NCBI RefSeq assembly: GCF_008831285.2
Contig: NC_045142.1
Coordinates: forward strand, 315,001 to 379,000
Direction: 5' to 3'
DNA: 64,000 bases
Source: Nymphaea colorata
Taxonomy: Eukaryota; Streptophyta; Magnoliopsida; Nymphaeales; Nymphaeaceae
The position numbers were made by a program, and so were the translations under genes. The notes beneath the pieces were generated by a model, which was given only the letters and a program-made list of their open reading frames with translations, did not search any database and was not told the DNA's origin. Below, one piece after another: positions 13,417 through 25,203 of this stretch; position 1 is the first letter of the stretch; every line of letters begins with the position of its first letter.

Positions 13417-16400
13417 TCATACTTCATAGTGCTCCAATGACATCTCAGGGTCATTGCCATTCCCATTCGGCTTCTTCCACTTCCATTCCTTGTATGCCTT
13501 GAAACTTGCATCATCATTATCATTGAACGAATCAAAATTGCGCAAACCATTTGAATTGCCAGGTCGGTTACATTCGCACTTGTAACAGAATTGGTTTCTT
13601 CTGTAGTTTATGTAGCCACATCTGAAGGTATAGCAAGCGAACAAATAAATCAAAGTGACAATGATAAATTATTGAGATGAGAATAAAATCCGGAAAAAAA
13701 AGTCACTAAATGGAATGAAACAATTAATTATACCCTGGGCATTCCCATTCTCCAGGCTTCAGCTGTTTCCTTGGAGGTGGTACACCACATCGCAGGCATC
13801 TTTTGTTCTTCGCGAAGTTCATAAACTCACATCTGCAAGATATGAATGATGAGCACATTAGTTTGAAGAGAAATAGCCTGAACAGATGGATACTCACTTG
13901 GGACACATCCAGTCACCCTTCTTCATCTCTAGATCACCCCAACCAAAATTCTCAGCCATAGCTCTGGAGTTCTTGTAGTCCTGATCGAACGGAAGTTTGC
14001 TTAACTCAACTAGTTGTTTCAATAATCTACGCACTGGCCCTTTGGTGCTCCCCCTCTGTGAATGACCATCAGATGGATGAGTCTGTGATGCATAGCCAAA
14101 TACGTATAGCAACCTTAGAACATCAATCATTCGAGCTGTTTCTTTTTTGCAAGGGGTAACATATGCCATAGTACAAGAGCCTCTTAGATGACATGCACTA
14201 CATACCTGCAAGTACAAAAAGAGACAATGTTATGAGATGGATAACTGAAAACCACTATAACAAATATTGCCAAATTAAAAAAGCTCTTGCAGACAAAATA
14301 AAAAAAGGAAAAACAAAGAACGTATTTTTCCTGGTTCTATAACTTTAGAGAAAATAAAAGTGCTGCTCATATGCACATTTTCACATTCCTATTGTGTTAT
14401 TCTCTACAATATGTGATGCCTGGACACCATGTACAATGTCTAGTTATATTATCATGAACTATTAGAAGGACAATAACATTCTTTAAAAGTTAAAATTTTT
14501 GGCAGAAAGTACAAAAGGCATACAGATCAGTGATCAGTGACGTTTTCATATCTCTGTTTGACAAGGCCTTATGTAAAGCAAATAAAAAAGGGAGACCATT
14601 CTAAAAACATTGGGCAACCATGCATCCTCCTTGCTATGACTATGAGACCAAACCCATAAGGGCAAAACAACTAACATAAGCATTAAGTTTCTCTCACTCT
14701 CTCAATTTTTTTACTTTTCAAAGTATGTGAAGTCCGCAGGATATTACTCACTAGTTTCTGGAATCTGGACAGATAAAAAATATTTTAGAGGTCAACATGT
14801 ATATAAAGACAGCAAGATGTAACTAAGATTTATCTGAGAAAGATCACATTCTCAAAATAGTATAAGATCTTTCACAAAACAAAGTTTACAAGTCATGACT
14901 GTGCTGCAAGCTAATAATTAAACTAGGCCCTACACGATCATAAACAGAATGCATCAGCACAGACATGTCAGATCAAGGCTTACTTGTCCTTCATCAATGT
15001 GAACATACGCTCTCAAACGCTTGCTTGATGTGATCATTTTGGGATTTGGTCTTGGACAGCCAGTAGCCACCAGCAACTGGATATCTCTTCTAGAGAGATG
15101 CCTGTACACCAACTTTCACAAATAAATTAGCCTTAGAATTTACCATAGTCAACATATGAAATAACTATTTTTTGCACCATTGCTTGAAAAGTAGTGGCAT
15201 GAAACAACTGAGAAAATAAAACCCTTTGTCTTTCATAAAACAATCAGGAAATGAGATTCATAAGATATACAATGTTAGTTTTGCCAACAAAGCTGTAATC
15301 GTGATGCATATGCCCATCTAACCTATTATGCACACCCACAGAAAAGTTTCAAGGTCAAGGATTTACATCAATGTCGTCAATTATAGACAACCATTGTCAT
15401 GAATGCTACTAAGCAAGAAAGTGCAATAAAGATGTGAGCATAGATACAGCATTCACTTATAGTCAAGCGATGCACATTGACTGTAATCCACTCACCATCT
15501 CTTCCTTCCATTTCTATTTTCTAAGCATGGACTCACAGCCACACATAAATCTCAAGGTATGCAATACATAAATCAGGAGCTCCAATAGGTATAGATGGAC
15601 TCTGGACCGTTTGATTCTTACCCACCTCGCTTATTTGAAAATTTTCCATTGATGGAAATTTTCATGTATATTCAAATGATAAACGAAATGCCCAACTACA
15701 TCCACAGAAAGAACATGTCCAGTGGAACCTAAAAGACAATGTACACAGAAGCATACATTTTCCCTAGCGCTTAGTTATTTTCAGCAGCAAATCTTCAATT
15801 TTGCCTTTTAGTAGACCTAAATAAAGAGGTTTCAGGCACATTCATTACCCTGGAAGTGCTTATTACCGATGTTCTCATGCGTCAGCCTGATCCTGGGCCA
15901 TTGAATTCTACGATGTTTCAATTTGCATCTTGAAAACCATGATAGACTTAGATGACTTGTGTTACTAGGATTCACAGAAAATTCCCTATTTGTAATATAT
16001 GTGACAAAATGCGGACTGTCTGGGCAAATTTCTTTAAATTTCCATTTTCGAACATTTTATGCCTGCTGAATCTATATTCATGTGTTATTCCCTTAATTGA
16101 TCTTTCAAACAGAAACAACTTATCAACTATGTCCTTTACTTCTTGGAAAACTTGCTCTTTCCTTGTGCTGATTTATTACTATTTCATAAGGGTTTCATAC
16201 GTTGAACTGCGAACGCTTTCGACATAATTTCCTTACTCGGTTCCTGCTTCACAAGTCTACCAAAAATTAGAAATGGCTGTCCTAATTTGATGTCCACACT
16301 GCTACCGACTTTCAGTTACTGCTCTAACGACTACCGTCATAAGAATATGCAGACCTTAATAGGCATTTGAAAATCAAGCTCGCAGCATTCAACCATCAAA

Positions 16401-17069
16401 GATTATAACTTTTCCTAAATTCCAAATTCCAAACATCGGGAAGTTCAGGAAACGAGCTTACAACCAAAACACAAAGGAGGAGCAGGAGAGAAAGAAGTCG
16501 ATTGATCATCTGGAGAACCACCACCATCACCTCATCAAATCCATCCTGTGAGACGCGAAACTTGCGAAGCCACGAGAGAGAATGGTCTCCTCATCCTTCT
16601 CTTTCTTACGTTCCTTGGAAGCAGGCATGCCTTCGAAGAGCAGAGTTCCGCTGCCTCGTCTCCCCGACAGGTAATCTCCTTCGATCAAGACGTCGAGGAA
16701 GGCAATCCATTCGGGCATGGAATGAGCTATTTCGAGCTCCAAGCTGCCGTTCTTCGATGAACCTGGGCCTTTGTGTCCGGCCTCCACCTCGGGCAGGTCT
16801 CCGCCATGCGTCATGGTTTTCTCCTTCTCGGGGTGCTGATCACCACCAAGCTCTTCGAAGACAGCGCGGAGCCTAGGGCCCAGACCCTCGAGACTAAAAG
16901 AGATGGCGTTGGTGGAGAAGAGCCGCCGGAAGGCTATGGAGCGGAAAAAGGAAGACCACAGATCGTTCTTCCCGGCTACGACGTTCACATAGCGAGGAAT
17001 CGGCATCGTGGTTAACCGATCATCTCTATGGCAGAAGGGGCGCACCGAAAGAAAACGGCAAAGGAGCAC
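13417..17069 (-). CDS. OZ/VAR3-type RanBP2 zinc-finger protein, probably organellar
   Basis: The coding exons are 17069-16531, 15101-14984, 14205-13898, 13832-13734 and 13621-13417, all GT-AG. They sum to 1269 nt, or 422 residues plus stop. Residues 1-55 look like an organelle presequence, rich in R/S/F and ending RRLFSTNA. The family block HSMPEWIAFLDVL is at 116-128, and the conserved DLMRHLSRRDIQLLVATGCP...KRLRAYVHIDEGQ spans exons 1-2, followed by VCSACHLRGSC. Two RanBP2-type fingers follow: C320, C323, C334, C337 with W318 and N327, then C353, C356, C367, C370 with W351 and N360. Known relatives (OZ1/VAR3, OZ2) work in chloroplast RNA editing or mitochondrial intron splicing. The presequence suggests mitochondria, but plastid targeting is possible. 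An internal Met at 17006 is an alternative start. The length is near the shorter OZ members and much below VAR3. The tail after finger 2 is N/D/K-rich. Confidence 0.88.
15102..16530 (-). other. Intron 1 of the OZ gene
   Basis: This 1.4-kb intron splits an Arg codon: exon 1 ends ATGAG and exon 2 begins GCATCTC, giving MRHLSRRD. It is AT-rich and I see no other feature in it. Confidence 0.7.
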
Positions 17070-18316
17070 CAGATGGACTGGCTTTTCCCGGGCAAAGGGA
17101 AGGCGTCACGCGGTGTTGGGAAAATCACAAATTCACCTGGTGGATTAGTGAAAAATAGAATGAAGAAAATCAATTAAAAATAATATTCTCTAGCTATGTG
17201 GGTTTGGAATGAATGCGTAGGACTTCTTCAATAACCAACTGAAGGCCACATTTTCTTTATTTGTATGATCCTGAGCTTTTCTTCCTCGCCCCGTAAGTAA
17301 GAGCATAAAGAGATTTTAGCTGTGCCTTCAAGTCGTGGTCTACCTTGTTTACCTCATTGCAGAGATTTGGCAGTTCCTCAGAGGAAAGATAAGGAGGACC
17401 TTCTTTAGTTTTAAGACTCCAAATGCTAGAGAAGTTGGAGTCATCGTCTGTTTTGCCTTCTCCGTTAGTGGTCAAAACAAAATGGAGCTTCTTCTGTTTT
17501 TCATATAAAATAAAAGTAGTCTTCTGCTTTTGGTTCTTAGGCTTAGGATACATACCCACAGCGTCTTGGTTGGGTCGGTCCAGGAGAAGATGTCGATCTG
17601 CGCTTAAGGTAGGTTCACTTTTGAATCAAATCTTTCGTACCCATTTCGCTTTTCCTGCACCAACTTTTGGTCCACGTGAGGGCACAAACCCCTAGTGTCG
17701 GTTTGGTCAGCTTTAGCCTTTTTCCAGTGGATTTTATGAGAAAAAAAGTATGGGTCCAAGTTCTGCCCCTTATGGCGGTGGCATGGCCGGCCAAGACCCA
17801 CCTGACCCCTCCGAATTCAAAAGACAAAGGTCCAAATCCCACAGAGGAATGTTGACCGAGACCCCACAACACTCCCTCAACTCGGTCCCTTGAGTTCAGT
17901 TCTTTGAAAAATTAATAACAAAAAAGAAGAATAAGTGGATGAAAGGCTTGTCAAGGAGGCATCGCTCTTGGATTCAAATGAATCAGATCCACATTGTGTG
18001 TCTGTGTATGAGTGTGCGCATGCGCGCTGTAAATGTGATGTTGATGGTATTGGAATTTGGAAACAAGTTCAAGATATAAGTTAGACTCAGATCCAATTAG
18101 TCATAATAACTGAGTACCTGCAGAACATGATCTATCCATCTTCGGACCACAACTGATCACATGGAGATTGCAAATGGATGTGGATCAGAATTTACTTAGA
18201 GGTTTGGTTTTGTTCTTTGCTCTTCCTTGATCTTAAGTACTTCCATGCCACTTTATTGCCTCTATTCTTACATTCCTAGTTTTGATATAGATTGTTTTTA
18301 TTGATGTGCCAAAAAA

Positions 18317-18497
18317 ATGGAGACTATGGAGTTGTTTGGCAAATGGAACACTTTGTGAGTGCTGTATGAATCTACCCCAAAATTATGAGTGATGCATAAA
18401 CACCCAGTCCTAGTGTTCCATGAATTTACTTTAATTTTTTGGGGTAGACTTATGAAACAGTGTTTCAATTGTCAAACAACCCTTCAAAGTCCTCATT
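18317..18497. mobile_element. Foldback MITE-like element
   Basis: A left arm near 18317-18383 and a right arm near 18433-18497 are imperfect reverse complements over about 65 bp. Matching blocks include GTTGTTTGGCAA against TTGTCAAACAAC, and ATCTACCCCAAAA against TTTTTTGGGGTAGA. The loop is about 50 bp. The outer edges are worn and I could not define a target-site duplication, so the superfamily is unassigned. Confidence 0.65.
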
Positions 18498-19918
18498 CAT
18501 CAAATTGAGGATCTCAAGTCTGACCTAATTATCCATACTTGAGATGATCTCCATTTTACTTGTTTATACTAGAGCTACCAGATGCCCGATTCAATATAGG
18601 AGGATGAAGGATTTGATCTTAGTTCCATGGATCTTAGATGCTGAGGGTCTAAGATCAAACTAAATTAGAAGTAATCAAATGCCACACTAGAGTAAATCAT
18701 CTTTATCAGTCACTTACATTCTTAGTTGTTGCCATCTTCTTCTATGTATAAGGGAAAGAATCCAAGTATAGATCTCGTAAATTTTTTACTAATCAAAGGC
18801 CTGCCAATGTGCTGCCACCAATAAATACAGCTTCCCCTTTGCTTAAAAGAAAAGAGTAAAAAATTTATTGGCGTCAAATATATCAAACCCAAACAGAAAA
18901 AGGAATATTTTTGGTATGCCAACCACATGACATAATGGCATGAACAATTCATCAAAGAATGGCATAGCAGCCAGCTATCTTGTGAAATGATCTCACCCGC
19001 ATCAGAAGCTACCATCCTTAGCCAAGCAGCCAGCTACCATATTATTCTCATGTTCAATGTGGATATGGAATTTGGTAAGGCTGAGAAAGAAGTCTGTCAC
19101 AATTTCCATACATATAGACGTGACTTGATTCTTAGAACAAACTTTATGCAGATCCGTTGAGTGGTTGATGGGACTATTTATATTGCATTGACAGTGTGTA
19201 TGCATATGAACCTTTCCTTTTTTACTGTTACCTACTGCCAAGATTTCACATTCACATATAAATTGATCCCTTAGTCCTCACTTGTAGCTAATTAAAACAG
19301 GCGTATCTACCTTATTGTGACTGTCAGATTCATCCAATTTGCACTTTCAAGGAAACCATGTTGTTTTGTTTTCTTAACTAAGTGACTTACAGTAGTTATG
19401 TATTTCACAAGAATGAGTGCCACTAATTTGAAAAACAGTTGTACATTTCTCTATTAATGGATTATGTTGGTACCTTTCATGTAACATTATTTTTAAAAAT
19501 ATGGTTTTGATTTACAAATTTATAAGGAATTTGGAAAAAGAAAAACCCACATACATTAGAGCAGCACAATCTTCGTTGACAAAAAAATTCGTCCGTTAAA
19601 AGGAAATTAAATTTATTTTGGGTCATGTTTGATAGATATTTTTACTATTGTCATGTATTGAATTCAAGTGTCATCAATTTCTGCACCATTTTTTGAATAA
19701 CCATAAAGTTTATGAACTGTGGCTTGGTGATTTTTCACTATATCAACTCAGTAGCATGGTAAATAAACCATGTTTAAGTACATCCATACAGTTGGATTTA
19801 ACTTATTATGTCTAGATCCGTGCAAACAAAGGGTGGATGTATATGGCCTATTGTATTATTAATATTTCATACCCACATTCTATATACATATGCCTGCGCA
19901 TCTTTTTCTTGCGAACCC

Positions 19919-19986
19919 TAAACAGATCAAGATCAAGTGTTATATATATATATATATATATATGACACTTGATCTTGATGTGTTTA
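19919..19986. repeat. 22-bp inverted repeat around a (TA)n core
   Basis: Arms 19919-19940 and 19965-19986 are reverse complements with a single mismatch, the inner 15 bp (ATCAAGATCAAGTGT) being perfect. The 24-bp spacer is almost pure TA. Transcribed, it would form a short hairpin; as DNA it could extrude as a cruciform. Confidence 0.85.
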
Positions 19987-20670
19987 ATATATATAGAGTG
20001 AGAGAGACTTGAACTTCTATCTCAACCACTGCCCAATACAAAGACGGGCAGTGGATAAAAGGGTCAGGAGGGTAAAAGATACAGGAGGATGCGAGTAAAA
20101 AGAAGATGTACAGCGAACCCATTTAAGTATGAATAACAACAATGATGATTGAGAACAAAAATAGCAGTAATAGTAGTAGCAATAATATAATAATTAAGCA
20201 ATAATATGGTTGGTTGTATTGGAAGGGTCAAGGCAGGGGCATGAAGTTGGCTGGGGGGGAAGGAATCCAATGCTTTAAAAGGCCGAAAGATAAGGCAGCC
20301 TGTTGACAATCTGCCTTGTTAAATACCGCGTTCTCTCTCTTTCTGCACTTTCATATCTCCCCATTCATGGCCGCAATCTTTCAGCTTGTTGCCTTTCTCA
20401 TGACCATTAAAAAAGGGCCATTTTTGGTCCCGTATTTTCGGGCTCCTTAAGGCTACCACCATATAGATGGTCCTCACCTTCTGCCACCTTGGAAGAAGTG
20501 ACTGATCCCATTGCATCTGTGATCTCTCACCGACGATCCAAGCACCCTCTTATAGTCTTCTGGCATCAAGCAAATCGCCTCACTTGCATCCATAAATCCT
20601 TTGATTTTTCCTGCTGGTTTGAGGTGCCGACTTGTTCTTAAGGTGCTTGCTTCCTTTGCTTTCATTGGCC

Positions 20671-21030
20671 ATGTCCGCCTTCGAATTTGAGGCAGCCGCC
20701 GTGTCGGAATTTCCGTTCGACGGCCGCCTCTGGCGCGAAGAACAAGGGGTTCTGCGTCAAATTCCGGGGACCCAAGAAGATGGAGCTGGCGGGGTGAATG
20801 AGGACGGGTACCGGACGCCGACGTCATCCGAGTACAGAATACCTGAGGTCTTGGAGTGCCCACCTGCACCAAGGAAGCCTAAGAGGGAGTTCAGGCTGAA
20901 GAGGAAAAGGGCACGGGCGTTGCAGGTCCAAGAGGTCGATCCCAACGAGATTGAGCTTTTTCTCAGGCAAATTCTCGTCCATTTGACTCCGGAGAGCGGC
21001 CAGAAGGTCAGAAAGGTGAGAGGAGATTGA
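20671..21030 (+). CDS. SIAMESE-related (SMR) CDK inhibitor
   Basis: A single-exon gene of 119 residues. Three conserved SIM/SMR blocks are visible in order: DGYRTPTSSEYRIPE (45-59), which carries the TPTS...IP core, CPPAPRKPKR (63-72) followed by a basic RLKRKRARA stretch, and EIELFLRQ (93-100), the cyclin-binding-like C-terminal motif. The family consists of small plant-specific nuclear proteins that bind CDK-cyclin complexes, restrain mitosis and promote endoreduplication or stress-induced arrest. The start was placed at 20671 because an in-frame Met 13 codons upstream (20632) would add a hydrophobic stretch unlike the family. The coding part is GC-rich compared with its AT-rich surroundings, as common for intronless plant genes. 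The family call is firm; which SMR paralog it is cannot be told. Confidence 0.88.
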   Translation: MSAFEFEAAAVSEFPFDGRLWREEQGVLRQIPGTQEDGAGGVNEDGYRTPTSSEYRIPEVLECPPAPRKPKREFRLKRKRARALQVQEVDPNEIELFLRQILVHLTPESGQKVRKVRGD

Positions 21031-22474
21031 ACATTGTGAAGGGAAGTGGCTTCTGCTACTGCTTCTTAATTACTACCACTGCTGCCTCTTCTCGGCTGCT
21101 TTTCTTTCTTTGTCCCACGATGCTATTAGTGTACTTCTTGTCGTTGGTATCGACTTATAGAAGCTAAACTGAGAAGCATGTGATGTAGCACCAACAGAGT
21201 CTATCAGTTGTGATTTAGCCACACGAACTTCTGCTTCTCTTGCAGATGATTATCTTTTATATATGAAAAAGTAATGTTAGCAGTACCAGTTGTGGAGCTT
21301 TCTAATTCATGGCATGCTTATCAGGTTATATTCTAGGAAAGTTTTTTTTTTTTTTTGGGATGGAAACACGAGTAATCTGGAATCTTATAAACTATGAACT
21401 TGAAAGCTTTAATGTGTTTGTAAACAATGTTGGTGCATCAACTTCATGAAAAATGATAAAAATTTACAAAGTATATAAGATAAATTGCAAATATAAGGCA
21501 ATTTTTTTGCGTAAAAGGATCTAAGCAGCCTGAATACGTATGTTGATCAAGGGCACGAGAGTTGTATTACTTGCCATTTGTCTTCTTGTTACATGGCTGA
21601 AGTTGACGAGTCAGAGTGCCATTAAGAAAGTAAAAGGCTAGCGCTGGAATGCTGACCGGCCAGAGGGTTTTACATTGACAAAATATGATTTTTGAAGGGT
21701 TTTAGCCTAGAAAGGCAGGCCACAGCTGTTAGGAGGAAGACAAATTGACAATCGCAGTTTGATTTTCAAATTCACCGGTATCGGTTCTTCTTATACGAGC
21801 CGACATTGCAGGTTCATTTTCCGGCCGGCCGGGCACTTGAGAGCCCACTAGTTAAGTAAACAAATAAAAAGAATATTAAAGAAGATCTGATCTCTCCCCT
21901 TGACAAACCCCCACCACCGACTCTACTCGGGTTGGTGTCTTGGCCTCCGGTCCCCACTCTCTAGCATCATGGCTCAAGCTCAATCTCTTCCAGAATAAGA
22001 AAAGTATGCAAATCAAGCCTACTGCCGTTCGCCGCTCCCTCAATAAAGAAAACTGGTGGACTCACAGGGAGATGACGTCAATGGAAATGGGAAAGTGATC
22101 GCCACACCTGACAGCCATAGAAATGAAAAAGCGACTACCCACCATACCCTCAGTTAAAATAGAGGGGCTTGTCAGATCTCAAGCAAGGAAGATGGAAGGT
22201 AAGTAGTTCTTGACCTCACCACCAAGAACTCTTCATTAAGCGACACCATCAACTTCAAAATCGAAATAATTTATTTACAGTTGCATTATATATGAGATGA
22301 TTATTATTATTTGTCATGCCAACAATAACATAGAGTAGCAGCACACTATGATATTTAACACAAACTACAGTTGCCAAGCGAAATGTTCGAAGCATAATCA
22401 AATACTTGGGTTACATTTAAAATTTCAAACCAATATTGCCATTCCCACGTGCTTAACAAATACGCACAGACAGC

Positions 22475-22509
22475 AGAGAGAGAGAGAGAGAGAGAGAGAG
22501 ACTCTCTCT
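22475..22509. repeat. (GA)n run followed by its complement
   Basis: A GA run of about 27 bp (22475-22501) is followed at once by CTCTCTCT, so the end of the tract can fold back on itself. Confidence 0.8.
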
Positions 22510-25157
22510 GTCGGTAGCAATTGGAAAAACAAGGCAAGGATGAAAATGAAAAGGGGTTGATGTTGTTTCTGTTTTTACGATATGGTGAAGATGAAGATAA
22601 AGAAGTTGCTTGGTAACATGTACAGAAGAGGAGGAGAAGAGGAAGGCTTTTTTTTCTTTTCTCTATCCGTACTCACTGGTCAAGGTGCACCCGTTGCATG
22701 CATGGGGGTGTCGACCGTCGGCCCTGTAAAACTCCAAGAGTTCAGATCGATCCATGCCCTTTTTTATTAATGGTGGTGGTGGGCGAATTAAAAGCACAGG
22801 AAGGACCCACTAATGCAATGCAGATGCAGATGGGCTCACCCAACATAGATGCTCAACACGTGCAGACGCCCACACAATTCCCACAAGTGCAGGCCCAGTG
22901 GTGTAAAACGGTAAAATTTGAATTAGTGACTGACTGCCTATCGGCCACTGGCTCATCAAATTTTTTTTTTTTTTGGAACAAAAAAACCAAATTTTCATTT
23001 CTTTCTTACATTTACATATGATACAAACTTGCCAACATATTCTACCCAGGATCATTTTCATCCGTCAAAAAAATATTTAAAGATATCGTTTATTTTCATC
23101 TTGATTAACCGCATTCCCTCCGCCTCCTTCCTTGATTTTGACACCTGCCACTATTCAACAACAGTTTTATTCCATTAGAATTGATTTTTTAAAAAATATT
23201 CGTCTGAATAAAATGGATTATTTTTTCATGTTGGGTATCTTTATATTGTCCGTATCACAAATAAAAACTTTGGTATTTCTGTCTTCACATTAATGAAAGG
23301 ATCTGTTCTCTAATGATTGTACTACGCTCTGCTGAATCAACTGTTTCCATTTATGAAATGAGCGGGTACCTGTAGTACTGGCTTTCCTTTTCGTTTTTTC
23401 AAATTGTTTTAAAAGCAATATATATCTAATCAGGATCTAACAACGTCTTGGACACAAACGCCTGTAGATTATTCTGGCTATTAATAATTGTTTTGATTAA
23501 ATTTGAACTGTGCCTAATTTGGCAGGATTGAGATGTAAAAGATCCTTACAATTTTTTAAGTGTTTATTTTCTACTTAAATAAAATAGATCTGCCGACGTA
23601 AAATATTAAGATGTGTTGCTAACCAAAACATGTTTTGTTTTCTACTTAAACAGATCTACCGACATAAAATGTTAAGATGTATTGCTAATAAAAACATGCT
23701 TCAGTCCAAAATTATACTAAAATATTGATTCCTATTGGATAAGCATGTGTGGCTGGTTTGTCATGGATTGAGATGGGAGGCGTTTGGTTTTTTCCCTGTT
23801 TTTGAGTTTTTATACTAATCACACAAAAACATAAGAGTAAAGCTACTAAAAACGCTACTGTTAGGAAAGATGCTTTATGTATTCTAAGATTAGATCTTGC
23901 TGAATAATATAAACATGACATATCTTGACATGCATTTTTCTAGTTAAATATGTAGATGCAAGCTGAATGTATACATTTCTGCTGCATGTAGGCATGTGTA
24001 GGCGGTTGCCCACACCAGATTCACAAAAAAGTTATTGTTTTCCTAGTGGAGGCTCAAAAAATGAGTTTATTTATATATAATGGTGCCCCTTAAGATTTGC
24101 GGGTTTTTTTAATTAGTATCCCTCAAACCAAAATTCATAGCTCCGCCTGCATTTTTAGGGAAGAAAAGCATGTCCAAAAAAAAAAAAAAAATTGACTATG
24201 TTTATGGCACTTGTAGCAGAAAACTTTAACAGATAAACCGACTGTCCGCATTGAAAGGTGGTGGTACTAGATAGTAATGCATAGTAACTCAATTGTAAAC
24301 CCCTTGAAGAAGTTTGAACCATCTTAAAGCTTTCAATCAAACACATGGTATGTTGAGGGGCACACATGTGGCTCCCTTGGTGTTGATGAGTACAGAACTC
24401 TCTTCCTGTGTCTCTCCCCCATTTCTAAATGTCCGACTCGAAAGGGATCGTCGATAAGATCTTCGGTTGTCGGCTGATTGTGATTAATGGCGGGCAGGCA
24501 TCATCAAGCTGAACATCCACCGAATCTCAAACAGGTAAAAAGGCACCTTGTAGGACCTTTAAAAAATAAAAAAACTCCCTCAAACAGAATTCCTAACATA
24601 TTGGAGAATTTCACAAGTTTGCATGATCAATTGGAGAAGCTTCCATGGTTTCCAAGATGGTAAAAAAATCTCTGGCCCCCAACTCTGCTGAAAATATTCA
24701 CTTTTCAGAGAACAAATTTATAGCAGTACACCAATAAGCAGCATTCAACTGGGTTTTTTTTTTATTGCGCTAAACTTATCACCTTGCTGTAAAATACTGA
24801 GCTTAACCTGTCGTGGCTCCCACCTACAGTCCCCCCTACCAACAGTGGGAAATGCTGCAGTAAAAGCCCTTTAAGCTCCAAGAACCTTCACGGAAGAAAG
24901 CACAACAACGCTAACTTGTCCGTAAAAGTTGTAGTCCAACACTAAAGTACACAGCAGCGCACAAGCTCGAAGGGAGAATCTTCTACGATTCCAAAGTTTT
25001 ACTGTCAATGGTAGAAGAGGGGCACAGGCTTTAAAATTTATACTGAGTTTGGAGATTTTTTTTTTTTGGTAATTGTATGAAAAAAAATTATAAACAGCTC
25101 CTAAAATTTGTAGAAAATGATTAATTCTCCCCGCCGCTGAAACTTTTTTTTGGCTCC

Positions 25158-25203
25158 AACATTGTAGTAACACATTTTCTAACATTGTAGTAACACATTT
25201 TCT
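25158..25203. repeat. 23-bp perfect tandem duplication
   Basis: Two identical units, 25158-25180 and 25181-25203, each beginning AACATTGTAGTAAC and ending CACATTTTCT. No spacer and no mismatch, so the duplication is recent. It lies in intergenic DNA. Confidence 0.9.

Larger units (their letters stand above)
17070..20670. other. Intergenic between the OZ gene and SMR
   Basis: No recognised gene. A 100-residue minus-strand open frame (17257-17559) has no known signature and is listed as a finding. Two foldbacks occur (18317-18497 and 19919-19986), plus a smaller 11-bp inverted repeat (TTTGATCTTAG at 18612 with its complement ending at 18659). A CT-rich tract near 20331-20345 and a TTTAAAA box near 20274 lie a few hundred bases upstream of the SMR start and may belong to its promoter or 5' UTR. 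Confidence 0.5.

Noticed and set aside
20474-20872. 132-residue minus-strand frame
   Set aside because: Antisense shadow of the SMR gene, whose conserved motifs are on the plus strand.
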